64,000 bases of DNA from Warburgia ugandensis. Taxonomy: Eukaryota > Streptophyta > Magnoliopsida > Canellales > Canellaceae. How positions within the stretch are numbered: position 1 is the first letter of the stretch; the number at the start of each line of letters is the position of its first letter. The notes below the pieces were generated by a model, which worked only from the letters and a program-made list of their open reading frames with translations, had not been told where the DNA came from and made no database searches. Shown in pieces: positions 25,432-39,217 of the stretch. Made by a program: the position numbers and the translations under genes. The DNA is taken from assembly GCA_035236585.1 (NCBI GenBank), contig CP141127.1:76489495-76553494 (forward strand), read 5' to 3'.

Positions 25432-27995
25432 CACCAAGGATTAGCTACACCCCGTGTTTTTGGAAAGGAAGATTGTAGAAGATTTATTTACTTATAAGAG
25501 GCAGGGGGTGTGGGATGTTCTAAGTTAGATTGATTTTCAATTTTGTGATTTTGATCTATCTCATTCGAATGATTGTTTTTATGGCATTCTTGGTCATATG
25601 ATTTGATGAGTTGGTATGCTAATTCATAGAAGATTTAATGAATCTTACACCTCATCTATTTTCAATACGAGGACATATATATCTTAATTATTAATCTCTC
25701 AAATATTGCATACATTACTTCCATTAGTATAAATAACACGTTTACTTAGTTGATTTTTTCTTAATATTTTGCATATTTTATTTTGGTTTTCACCATTTAT
25801 GATTCCAACACAAAGTGTACATTCAATATAGTGCGCACCATCTAGATCATGCATCTATGGTTCAGATGATGCACACATAGTGCAATGCCATTATACATAC
25901 CATACACGTCCATCCACTTTGATCTATGGATGAGACTCTCATGCGCATACTACCATAGTTGATCATAATTAATTGTTACCCCCTTATCCTTAATTTCATT
26001 GCATGTGTATGAGTCACTCACACCTTTGAAGTCAAGTGCATGCAAGCATCATTACATATATAGATACATATATGCATCATATCATGCACACCATGCTTTC
26101 ATGAATAAACACTTATGTAACATCACGTTAAATCTCTTGTAGGAGTGCATGAGCATTTCATTTATTTTTAGATAACATAATGCTCACTTATAACTAATGT
26201 CTTTGAATGAACTCACGTGCACGAGTATTTCCTCAATCCAAATCACGTACAACTTTGAATTTGTGTTTTAGACCCATGCATGCAAGTTTAGTTTGACCAC
26301 ATCTTGTGTACACTATTTCTTACTTGATTAGAACATTGCACTCATGTTTAAAACTCACCTAGTTTAATTGTAATCCTTGCATACTAGTAATCTTGCATTT
26401 GCATGTCATTGATTTCCTACCATGAATCTAAGTGCATGCTCGATTTTATTCCTTAGTAATCTCACATTATTGATTTACTATTGATAAAATTCAAAATCAA
26501 TGCACACTTTCCATATTGTGATCTAAGCTTATGTACACTATTGATTTTTTTTTTTATATAAGTATCATAGACCGCTTGAATCTATGTCTTGATCACTACA
26601 CAAGTACTTTATAATCTGTTGATCTCTATGTAGACGTATGAGTACACCACCACTAAACTGATTTAAAACATGCAATAAAAGTTTGATTTAAAGCATAGTC
26701 ATTATGGATCCTTATTTTTCAACCATGCGCAAAAGCTCACGCTTGTTTTGATGTGATCACATTACTCATCTATAATGAGTCCATATGCATTATATCAAAT
26801 TATTTGATAATGCTAATCTTATTCATGTCGTAGATGTAGTTGGATCATACTATTGGCTTTATTTTGATGTTGTAGATTAATGCTTGGCTGTATGTTAAAT
26901 CTCATTATTGATGGTATTGGAAAAAAAGAAGAAGAAGAGAGAGATCAAGTATATATATATATATATGTAGAAAGAGAAAGTTATGATGGGTGCATACTAG
27001 AATTGAATACGAGATAAAAAATTATGATGACACTCCTTGGAGTCATGTGTGAGGGGTAATAGATGAGACCCCAGTAGTTTGCTATGCTAGTAATATAGTT
27101 GGCCACTGACACTCTAAAAAAGAAAATTGATACCTGCTTGAGGTAAAGGCTATAATGCGTTTGGAAGTGTCATGAGACCTTAAATTTAGTGTGATTTGTT
27201 CTCCCCCATGAGAATCGGTGTAGATCATGTGCTATCCATGATCAAACATAGGCAGGAGATATTGGTTCTCTCTATGTGCATAGCAGATGAGATTTGATAT
27301 GAACATATATGTACATGTTGGTCAACTTCAAAGGATTTAGACTATTTGCCTATATGTATATGGCTACAATTTCTAATGTTATATAATTTTGGATTAAGAT
27401 TGGTAATACTCTATATGATTCATTGTGGATTTTGAGATTTAACCATTACTGAGTTTTTTTATACCAATCATGTTTAATCAATAGCATTTTATTATCTTTA
27501 TGGGTTCATATGTTTTCTTACATGTTTTGTCTAGCTTAGAATTTCCCAATGAGTGGATGCACTCACCCGCACTAACAATTTCATGCCAATGTTTGGAGTA
27601 AGACTAAAGAATTGAGGAAAGGCAACAACTTTGGAGTAGATGAGTGAAAGTATGATATGGAAATTAGTTACTTATTTCTTTTAGAATAAAACATTGAACA
27701 TCTAAAACAATGATGTAAAGGGACAATTAACTTTGTTATGAATGTGAGGATTGATTTAATTTAAGTTATGGTCTCATTTAAGATTGTTTGGGCTATGACT
27801 AGTAGGTCTTGGTAGTGCTTAGTCTTATAAAATTATTTTGATTGTATGTGGAGTTTTAATGAGACACCCAAGCTTGGAAGGGCAGTTTTATAAACTACAA
27901 TATATGATAGTTTAAAAATGTTAAAAAAAAAAAAAATTTCTCAAGATCCTGATCATTCCAAATGAATTTTACAATAGTTCTTTCAGAAAAACCCA
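25016..27995 (+). repeat. 3' LTR of the Tekay-like element
   Basis: Starts TGTAACAACTTTC; aligns with 14506-18076 to AGAAAAACCCA. The last bases (GGGTCATCA in the 5' LTR) are missing, and the target duplication GGTTG follows. Relative to the 5' LTR it lacks about 510 bp at 25796, about 60 bp near 25980 and about 70 bp near 27355. Confidence 0.9.
25396..25428. repeat. (GA)n microsatellite, about 33 bp
   Basis: Orthologous position to the much longer AC/GA array at 14876-14972 of the 5' LTR. Confidence 0.95.
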
Positions 27996-28000
27996 GGTTG

Positions 28001-28703
28001 TCTCTTTTAAGAGGGTCCTATGAGCATGTGATGGCCTCTATAGGTTTCTTCGAATTGACTTAAAATTAATTTGGAAGGTTGGGTTACATGCTTGTGGTGG
28101 TTATCGTAGGTGGGCCAAGAAGTAGTTATAAAATCCACCCTTAATCGGTGGAATCCAATGCTCTTATTGATTAATTTTCACACTCCACGGCAATTTAGTT
28201 ATCATATAAATCACCTTAAAGTGATAAATGTACCCTAAAATATAATAAAAAATAATTATGCTATCTATATGAAATTACACTGCCAAATAAAAATATAAAA
28301 TTATTCTAATTATGCGAACCCTAATCTAGGAATTATGAAGAGTTTGGACTACTCACAGTGGGATCTTGGATAAAGTATTCTTGTACAAGAGTGGGAATAT
28401 TTATATTCCCCCACTTTTAGGTTATGATGATCCACCCTTGATGTACATTATTATAACCTTTTTTAACTAAATTATGTTTAATAAAAAATATAATCTGTCC
28501 TCACTTTAATTCACTTAAAATAAAATTTGACTTTCCTAATTGAAGTCTTCCTTGAATTTCTTTTCCAATTTCCTCTAAAAAAGTACAAAATTTCAAGAAA
28601 TTGAGTAATTATGCACCAAAAAAATTGAAAATGCATAGAATGCTAAATGTTTGCATTCCTAAAATTTTAAGTTTTTTACTTTTTTGAATTTTTATTAGAT
28701 TTT
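28001..28703 (-). other. Athila-like leader, proximal half
   Basis: Continues the leader broken at 14505. It aligns with 35525-35880 of the second Athila-like element: CTCTATAGGT...CTTCGAATT, GTTATAAAATCCACCCTTAATC and CTTATTGATTAATT...CACTCCACGG share order. No coding signal. Its LTR-proximal end is interrupted by the solo LTR at 28704. Confidence 0.6.
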
Positions 28704-30688
<1,985 letters not shown>

Positions 30689-30716
30689 ATTTTATGAAAA
30701 ATCCATTATAGGTCCT

Positions 30717-30734
30717 AGACAAGGGTGCCAAAAA
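30717..30734 (-). promoter_or_regulatory. Decayed primer binding site, tRNA-Asp-like
   Basis: On the minus strand, two or three bases inside the end of the LTR at 30737, TGGCACCCTTGTCTAGGA can be aligned with the tRNA-Asp-type primer site used by Athila elements, with about 13 of 18 positions agreeing. Its position is right for a 5' LTR on the minus strand. Confidence 0.6.
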
Positions 30735-30736
30735 TT

Positions 30737-31629
30737 TGTTTATTATTCTTTGCAGGTGCAAGGGCTATTATAGTATAGTTTGTGCAAGTACAAGTCGATC
30801 CCATGGGGACTCGACTTAAAAAATAGAGTTTAAATAAATTTCAATTATAAAAAATTGATAGAAGTCAAGAAAATTAACTAATAGTGCACTAAAAACTTAA
30901 ATCTATAGATTAACTAAAAGCTACAAGATTCTGAATCTAAAAGAAAAGGAATTAAACAACATAGCAAACTAAATTCAACTTTCCTAGCTTGAGAGCATAA
31001 AATTCTATAAATCTAGTCATATCCAAAGACACAATCCTTATAAATCCATTGTTGAAGTCTCTGATTACTGATTCAATGGTTGGATTAAGCAAATTTTTCA
31101 AAAAATTGATCAATGCAATAAATTATGAATTGGATGGATTAGATTGACTCCCTGGACTATATATGTAAGATCAGATATAATGGTTCAACTAAGAATTGAA
31201 CTAAGATGAAGATATGAAACTTTATTTGAATTTTGAAGAGAAAAAGAACAATTAAATTGGTCCTGTTGGTTAATACTGAATCATTGATTTGGTTTAGTTA
31301 AAAACCAAACAAGGATTAATTTGGAATAGTTCAGGGACTTTCTAAGAAAAGGACAAACAAAGAAAAGACAAAAGATGAAAAAAGATGAGACTAGGACTCA
31401 AATGGAATGAAAGGAGAGGGCTTAAGGGTAGAAACATAATTTTTTTATTTCTCTAATTTTAACCAAATGAGGAAGATGATGAACAGAGAAATAGCCAAAG
31501 GGAGTGAAGGGGGATTTGGGAGAAACCTGAATTGAATTTTCCCTTAATAATAAGAATTTGTAAAAAAGATAGAATTTGGGGAAATTATGGTGATGGATTA
31601 AGAAGATGAAAATGACTAAAATAGGGAAC

Positions 31630-31704
<75 letters not shown>

Positions 31705-32492
31705 AAATAGGGAACTGTGAAAAGAGATGGAGGGATTGATAGTTGGGGGTCTTCAGTGGAGCTCCCTCTTACAATCCTATGCTAAAGGGATTTGCTTCAA
31801 TCTCCTCCATGCAACTCTACAGTGAAGAAATCCCACAAGTGGAGCTCTACTAGCTCCCCTCCTTACGGGACTATGGTGGTGAAGTTGTTCTTCGGGTCCT
31901 ATCTTCCTCTTAAGCTAAATTCTTTCTTTTTCATGGCCTACAGTTTTCATTCCCTCCTTGGTTTTTACAGATTCTTCCTTCTTCCAAATTATTTGTCCCC
32001 TTTCCTTCTTTCAATCATACCTTTTACAAGTTTTTCTTCAATCTTACCCCCTTTCTTCTTTGGTCATTCCTTGTTCCACTTCAGTTTTCTCCCTTTCTAA
32101 GTTTCGTCTTCCTTTCCTTCTTCTTTTTTTTTTCTATCTTACAAAGTAGTTGCCCATGTGCCTCTTTCTCTCATTGGCCAATTTCTGGGTCCATCTTGCC
32201 TTTTATTGTCATTATAGAGTGAGAATGATTTGGTATTGATCAACTAGATCTAAGCTATCCATTTTCTAATATGGTTGATTAGCAACACCTAAAACCCAAA
32301 TAGAGTCATCTTAACCATTATCTATTCATCTGATAAGTTTCGATGATCATTTAACCTTAAATTTTGAGAATCAATAATTAGATGATCAATTGGAGCTAAA
32401 ATGCATATTTTGTCTAAAATTTCAAAAATTATTGATTAGATATATTTAGTTGTTAATTTAGGGATATTTTAGGTAAAATTGAACACTTAACA
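30737..32492 (-). repeat. 5' LTR of the minus-strand Athila-like element (L family)
   Basis: On the minus strand it begins TGTTAAGTGTTCAATTTTACC at 32492 and ends near 30737 after the GGGGACTCGACTT / GTACAAGTCGATCCC block (plus-strand wording). There is no direct repeat across it (AAATT against AATAT), and a primer-site-like sequence lies just inside. So it is read as the 5' LTR of the element with gag at 12350-14140 rather than a solo LTR. Confidence 0.72.
31632..31700. repeat. (GA)n microsatellite, about 69 bp
   Basis: Pure GA on the plus strand, therefore CT on the LTR sense strand. Confidence 0.98.
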
Positions 32493-33400
32493 AATATTAA
32501 AAATCTTCTTTTCTACACATGATAATGAATATTCTCCTTTTCTTTGGCTATTTCTCTTCGCTTTTTCAATTTTCTGCTTGAATTTATTCCTATCCTTTGT
32601 TAATTCTTCTTCTTTTTTGCCTTTTGATGTTCATAACTTAAATTGTATTGTTCATATTTTTTCTTTAGTATGTTTATTCAATCATGTTTACATATTTTCA
32701 AAATATACTGGATAATGGATATATTATTAGGATTACATATGGTTAAAGGTTGAAAAAGGGGCTTAATATAAAAGGCTTAAGGGTCTAAATAGCATAAATA
32801 ACTTTGGAAAGGCTAAAGTCTTTCTGTTTCTGAAAAAGAGGCCTCAATCATTTCCTAAGTGTCATATGACTTAAAAATGGCTATAAACTCCAGAGACATA
32901 TGTCATAGTCTTTTATATGATTTCTTAATAGTTGACCAATACAAGAATAATGAGACTAATTAGGAATTTATGTACGTTAAAAAATTTAAATTTATTTGTA
33001 ATCCTCAAAAACAAAGAATGGTTCTAATCTCACATCGGTTATAAGTCTATACTAATTTTGTTTAGGATCTCTAAGTTATATTTACTTTTTAACTTAAACT
33101 ATACATATATATATATGACTATTTGTGTAATGAATATTTTGAGTTTAATTTTCATGAAAAACTTGAAAAAAGGATAAAAATAAACTAATTATAGATAAAT
33201 ATATTAATAATCTAAAGTCCAAAGGTATACTAAATATTCAAAAAATCTGAATTCTCATCCTTGTAAAGAAACTTACTATAAAAAATTTCTTATATTAGTT
33301 TTAAAATTTTATTATTTATTTATTTATTTTTAAAATAAATTTTGATTAAAAAACAATAAAAATCTATGACAAACATTTCAACTTTGAAAATACTTCACCC
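32493..33400. other. AT-rich sequence, nothing recognised
   Basis: No domain-bearing frame. Probably the truncated 3' side of the second Athila-like remnant, but no landmark proves it. Confidence 0.3.
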
Positions 33401-35219
33401 TCAAAGTTAAATTAAACATTATCCTGAATGTTTAGAATTAAAAACCATGGACAAAGAAAACAATAAACCTAAGAGATAAGGTTGGAAGAATTATACATGC
33501 ATAATGGTTCATAGATCTGTTAATGGGGATATTCAAATGCAATAAATTTACAATGAATGAAAATGCAAATGTAACTATATGACACTAAAACTAGACTAAT
33601 TATTCAACTAAATCCTACACCCACAGTAATCGTGAAGGAGAACATAGGAAAACTCACTCCATTTTAGAATCTCATGGTAGTCTATATATATCCTCCACCT
33701 AGTAATTTGGGGTGATGGTAGGAGAAGAATATGATATACCACTGTTAATCTAAATAACTTTAGACCAACTTGAGGTTAATTATCCCAAGTTTTTTAAATT
33801 AAGGATAGAATAGGCCAACATCAAAAAGTTTGAAATATTCCTCTTCTTTGATGCTGAGAAATCTTAGTCTTAAACACTCAATATCCTTTAATGTACACCA
33901 TCGAGCTTATTGATGCTTGGCCAGAGCATCAATTAGCTCAACTTCCTATTGTAAATCAGAAATTGTAACATGGGTAAAGTATCAGATGAACCTAAACTTT
34001 CACTTTGTGAATTTTTTATTATAAAGGTGATAAGTCCAAATTAGGTGCTTTGTCATTAAATGTCTCATGTAGAGTCTTAGGAACTATAAAGGGTCCTACT
34101 TGCTCTATTCATTAAGAAGTATCCATTAGTGGTGCAATATCCAATAAATCATTCACTTCATTGATGGAGGCATCTATATGAAAATTAGAATGAGTGAGGC
34201 ATGCCTCGCGTGGATTATGGTTAGAGGATGGTAGGGATGGTGTATTGATTAGACTCTCTATTTCATGATAATCTTCATAGCCTACCATTATTGTTATCCC
34301 TGTCGAAATGTTGATGAGCTCCTTATAATCCTCAATTTGTTAATTTGTATTTTTTCATTTTATAAATGCAACAGACATTTGACCCATTTGAAACTCCAAC
34401 TGCTCAATACATTGTGAGCTAGCCTCCATCGTTTGTTTTACATCATTTTGAAATTCAAGAGTGCTCTACATAAACAAACTAAGGGTATCTTCTATGATTG
34501 TTTCCTCTTTTGTGAAAGAAACTCTTATTGTGGCTCAAGTTGTTGTGGAATTAAATCATTAGGGAAAGAGTGATTAAGGGGGATGCCATATGGTCCTCCT
34601 AATGATTATCCTAAGACTGAGAAATCGGGATGCTTAACCCATCTCAAATAATAAGTCTCAAAATAGAAGTTGTTGCTAGGGTCTATGAATGGACTCATTG
34701 TATTCATTTTCTTTGAAAAATATTGAAGAAATGTGGAGCTTGACAGGTATCAAGGAGTAGGATGCACTAGACTAGAACAAATGGAACAAATGTCATACTA
34801 GGTTTGCTTAAATGATTCACTCGACAACCTAAAAATATCTAACATATTAAATGGACTAACTACTTTATCCACTCTATCTATCAATTTATCCAGTGTATTG
34901 GACAAATCAGTAGCAGCCCTATTTCACACATATTTTAGGGGTTATGAAGTAGAATAGCACCAAAGTGGCTTTACTACCTCTACTTCATTTGTCATTACTC
35001 TTACAGTATTAATTTGATCTAATTGATTACATAACCCTCAAGTGTGGTCCATTTGTTCTCTTGATCTGAAAACATTAGTATGAGTTCAATGATCAACAAC
35101 TATGCATTACACAAGAAGTTGGTGGAATTGACTCAACTTTGTATAGAACGAAAACAACTCATTGTATACAATGAAAGATTACTTTTATTTTTTCAATCTA
35201 AACTAAGCTAAGGAAACCC
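33401..35219 (-). pseudogene. Second Athila-like gag remnant
   Basis: On the minus strand near 34700-34580 the reading YFETYYLRWVKHPDFS, then GGPYGIP and Gln-rich sequence, corresponds to the W-x-x-HPNFSW-like nucleocapsid-proximal part of Athila gag. The Gln/Glu-rich, stop-ridden stretch to about 34300 fits the following coiled region. Upstream at 34760-35100 are further gag-like fragments. No long frame survives and no protease or RT was found. The leader and LTR follow at 35220-37699. Confidence 0.55.
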
Positions 35220-36242
35220 TAAATGCTATACCCCATATGCAAATGATGCACAACAAAAAGGCACATACAATATATCTACCACTAATGCAAAATAAGCTGA
35301 GATTTCTTTTTCTTTAATTTTTGCATAGGGAGAGACTTTTAGATTATTAATAACTTAAGTAGCTCTTACTCTCTTTCTGACTTACCTTAGTACTTAGATC
35401 CTAACTTTGATCAACTATTTTACACCTTTCTCAGTTAGTTGTAGATAATCTGAGTCATCGAGTGTTTTGGCAAACTAATTGAATAGTAGGCCCAATAGAG
35501 TGGTGGTAATTTGCCTCCTTCCAAGAGGCTTCTATGAGATTGTGGGATGCTATAGGTCTCTTCTAAATTAATTTTATTGGAAGGCTTCAATTGTTTGTAA
35601 GGTGATGATTAACCTATGTGGGTTAAGAGATGGTGATGAAATCCACCCTTGATCTTATAGGGGCAAGTGCCCTTACCAATCAATTAAGCATTCCCACAAC
35701 AATTTGGTCAACATATATCCACTTTAAAGTAATAAATGTGCCCTATAATGCAAGGATAATAGTAAATATAATGCAAAATCCTAGAATGCAACATATAGTA
35801 AAATACTTTCTACATGCTGAACACTACCATCCACAATGCAAACTAAATTAATGCAACCCCAATCTAAGAATTAGAAAGAAGTTAGAACACTCATAGTTAG
35901 GTCCTAAAATAGTCTCCTCGCACAAGGGTGGAACCATGTACATACCACCTCTTCTTCTAGGTTAAGATGGCCCTCCCTTGACCTATTTCATTACAACCCT
36001 TTTTACAATAAAAATCACAAGAAAATTTTCCTTTTACAAGAATGCTTTCACTATAATTCACTCAAAATAAAAAATAAAAAATGTGACTATCCTAAGTCTT
36101 CCTCTAGGTCCTTTTCCTAATTATTGCAAAAATAAAATTAGAAGTAAGTATCCAAAAATCATAGAAATTGAAAAAAAGAAGTAAGAATGAAACTAATGTA
36201 TGCAATCTTAACTATGAGTAGTGGTAAAGTGAATTAACCTAA
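35220..36242 (-). other. Leader of the second Athila-like remnant
   Basis: Aligns with 14190-14505 plus 28001-28230 and provides an uninterrupted version of the site where the Tekay-like element inserted. It includes GATGAAATCCACCCTTGATC, found reversed near 57670. A 46-bp period tandem pair is present at 36193-36264. Confidence 0.6.
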
Positions 36243-36264
36243 TGTATGCAATCTTAACTATGAG
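36193..36264. repeat. Tandem pair, 26-bp word with 46-bp period
   Basis: CTAATGTATGCAATCTTAACTATGAG occurs at 36193-36218 and 36239-36264, at the inner end of the LTR. Confidence 0.92.
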
Positions 36265-37699
36265 CCCATTTCCACTATAGTATAGACAAGGAAAATATGG
36301 GTCAATCACATGAGGACTTCAAATTTTATGAATTTTAATTAGAGTCCATTTTAATTATCCTCTTCTCCTAAAAGCATCCAAGGCTCCTCCTTCTCTAAGG
36401 ATTTATTGTTTTTGGAACAAAGGATTTGGACAAAGCAACCCCCCTACCTCGCCCTTGTATGTTTTTATAGTTTACTCATTTCCATATCAAATTGGGATAA
36501 TATCTTTCCTCCTTCCTATTCTTTCCCTCTGATAAATAATCCTCCTAGAAACTCTCCTTAAATTTCCCTTATCCTTCTTCATTCTCTCTATTATGTTTAT
36601 CCTTTCTTATCTCATCTTTCTCTCATCTAATATCCTTGAAAATCATATTAAAAAAGTGTATATTTTTCTCTTTTATAGATCTTTTCTCACCCATTCTTTT
36701 CTCTTTTCTTATCTTTTATTGTAACCCTTAGATGATGTACAACCATGAAATGGATGGCTAGGATTGTTCTTTTTCTTTTATTTTTTATTTCCTTGTTTGG
36801 ATCATGCATAGCTTAGGATAGATGGTTGAGATCTCTTTAAAGTTTTCTTACCTTGATTCTCTTCTTAGCTCACGATTTGAGCCAAGTTCCACCTAAATTT
36901 TCTCATTATAAAACTTATTTTAGGCCCCTTGTAATTCACTTTGAATTTTCTTTAAAAAATGTTGTACAGCCCACTAAAAGAATCTTCTCCAATGATCCTC
37001 TAGTCTGATCCTCTTGCTGGCTGGATTTCTATTAGTCTACCTTGGAATTCCCTTGATTATCTCTTTCAAATTACTGCGTATTGGATTCCTTCTAGGATAG
37101 CCTTGATACAAAATAAATCTTGGCCCTTGTTTCTTGAAGAGTTTGGATGAATTGTGACTATAAATTTTTCATAAATTGTCTCTCTACTCTCCACTTATTT
37201 TTCTCCTTTATTTTCTCATATATATTATGTTTTTGCATGTATTTATGCATGGGAAAATCATGGATCCCTTGAGCGGTCTCATCTTGGATTTAAAGAGAGA
37301 GTCCCTAGGAATATTATGTTAGTGGGTCCTAGGTTTTTCTTGGTTGTCCATGTACATGTGTCTTCACTGTATGTGATTGTAACTCCTCCCAGAAGCTCTC
37401 CAAAGGTGGTCGAATGCAGCATTTGTGTATTGAAAGCTTACCACCCTGTGTTTTGATACAAACACCTTCTCTTGCATGGTTTCAATTGGTTAATGCTCCT
37501 AGGGTTTGTGTTAGTGATGAATTTGATAATTGTACTCCATTAGAATTCTGAACTTTCTGAACTTCAGGGTTTATGGCATGTAGGTTTATGACTTTTCTTA
37601 AACAATGGTTTGACTCTCTTTTAATGTTTTGAGTTTTTGAAAATAGTAGTTTTTCTCAGTAGTACCCTATTATATGTCATATTTCTAAATATATTAACA
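36243..37699 (-). repeat. LTR of the second Athila-like remnant (E family)
   Basis: On the minus strand it begins TGTTAATATATTTAGAAATATG at 37699 and carries ACTATAAAAAC near 36460-36470 as a TATA word. It ends with the TTGAAGTCCTCATGTGATTG / CTTGTCTATACTATAGTGG block. The reverse complement matches the LTR at 50847-53655 along its length at roughly three-quarters identity by eye, but lacks about 1.2 kb of the R-U5 part of that copy. Confidence 0.75.
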
Positions 37700-38270
37700 T
37701 TGTTAGAGCATAGGGTACTACTTCTTGACTTGGTCCGTGTCATCTGAAATTCATCTTATAGTTATTGTACCATTGATTTTCATTTAAGCTTGATTGGTAA
37801 TAAGAAAGGTTGATTGACTCGATCTAACTATTTATCATTATAACAGCTTCATATCTAGAACCAAGAAAAGATTAAAAAAAAAAAAAAGGGTTCTAATTAG
37901 GATTATCTTCTTATGATTTAACATGTACATACCTTTGAACGTATATCCAAACCTAAAAATATATCAAATTAAGTTTATATGACAAATAAACAGTTTAGCA
38001 TGAATTTATCAAATAAGTATGAAAATGAATAATAAAATTCACTAAAATAATGTGTATAAGTTTGGATTTTTGAATATAGAAATGAACACTAAATATAGCC
38101 TCCAACTAACATTTTGATAGTCCTGACCAAAACATGCAAAAACCACTTTACTGAAAATAATAAAAATGCTATTTTTGTTAGTACGTATGTTTGCATTTAG
38201 TATATGCAACAAGCCCTTAAACTCCTAGGTTACCCTAGTGGATGAGTTAAGCCTCATGAGAGTTTACAAT
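37700..38270 (-). repeat. Inverted copy of 12078-12330 plus Athila 3' internal sequence
   Basis: 37700-37960 matches 12078-12330 reversed. The part 38160-38270 read on the minus strand (CTCATGAGGCTTAACTCATCC, TTTAAGGGCTTGTTGCATATACTAAATGC) matches 47710-47810 and 50670-50770, which precede the 3' LTR of the plus-strand Athila-like element. Confidence 0.6.
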
Positions 38271-39180
38271 GAATCCACCCACAAAATTTAAGAGAAGTCA
38301 GTTCCTAAATTTATCTCTAAGAATTTTATTTTATTTTATTTTTTGTATTCATAATCAATCTACAAAATTTACCATGTTACTAAAAATGAATGAAAAATGT
38401 AAGACCCTACTCATATACTAAACATACTTCATTTAGACTCAGATCTTGTAGTGTAAAGTGTGTATAATCTATATATACAATGTCTTGGCATTTAAATAGA
38501 ATAACTCAAAAACTCTGCATAAAATATGTTTTGACCTCATTTCTCACTAGTAGAAATACACTTCAAACTAGCATATGACTAGAATCAACAACATAAAAGT
38601 ATCTCACATATTGCATACTCAAAAGAAAGGGATTTATTAAGGAACTATTTTAATCTCTTTAGAAAGGATGCCATTTACCAAGAAAGTTAGAGGTACAACA
38701 CCATTATTTCTATATGTTCATATCATCATCAAGACTGCATTCTTCTTAGAATCAATAGATTTTATATTAAGAAAAAATGTAGGCTTAGGACAAGGTTATG
38801 AAAAGAAAAGCATATACAAGGGTATTCAAAGTCTTCATAAACAAGCAAAGGTCTTCTACTAAGAGTTGACAATTCTTCTTCGTTGTACTGGATTGAACAT
38901 TCTTTTGCACTTTTGTTTTTCTTCTTTTCTTCTATTTTGTTTTTCATTTCTTTAAATTTTTTATTTCCTTTTCTTGATATTCACTTCTTTACTTGTATTG
39001 CAATTTAAATAATTTCTTCAATCATCTCTACTCATTTTTTAAAGAAAGTAGGTAATGGATAATTTCTATTGGGTTAATATGGGTAAGGTTGATTGAGTTC
39101 ATGAAAGAAATGGCTTACATACGAGGTTATAAAGGGCTCTCTAGTGGTAAAAAATTCATTGGATAGGCTCTATATCTATG

Positions 39181-39184
<4 letters not shown>
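38271..39184. other. AT-rich sequence without recognised feature
   Basis: No domain-bearing frame. The segment ends in the poly-A run at 39185, so part of it may be a poly-A retroposon, but I find no boundary or target duplication. Confidence 0.3.

Positions 39185-39215
<31 letters not shown>
39185..39215. repeat. Poly-A run of 31
   Basis: Uninterrupted A run following TCTATGAATT. The homologous repeat at 56828-57000 has no such run, so it is an insertion or expansion here. Confidence 0.95.

Positions 39216-39217
<2 letters not shown>

Larger units (their letters stand above)
14501..28000 (+). mobile_element. Tekay/Del-like Ty3/gypsy retrotransposon (decayed, nested)
   Basis: A nearly full-length element in plus orientation. 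It comprises a 5' LTR (14506-18076), a tRNA-iMet-type primer site, gag, protease, RT, RNase H, integrase, a C-terminal tail, a polypurine tract and a 3' LTR (25016-27995). GGTTG at 14501-14505 and 27996-28000 is the target duplication. Removing the solo LTR at 22063-24535 leaves about 11 kb. That length, the 3-3.5 kb LTRs, the domain order PR-RT-RH-IN and the GDHVFLKV / VFHVSMLKK tail fit the Tekay/Del lineage of chromoviruses, as I know it. Many in-frame stops make it non-autonomous. The first 135 bases of the two LTRs differ at roughly 16 sites by eye, so the insertion is not recent. Confidence 0.9.

Noticed and set aside
30737..32492. Reading this LTR as another solo LTR
   Set aside because: The flanking pentamers differ (AAATT and AATAT) and a primer-site-like sequence lies just inside, which fits a 5' LTR better.
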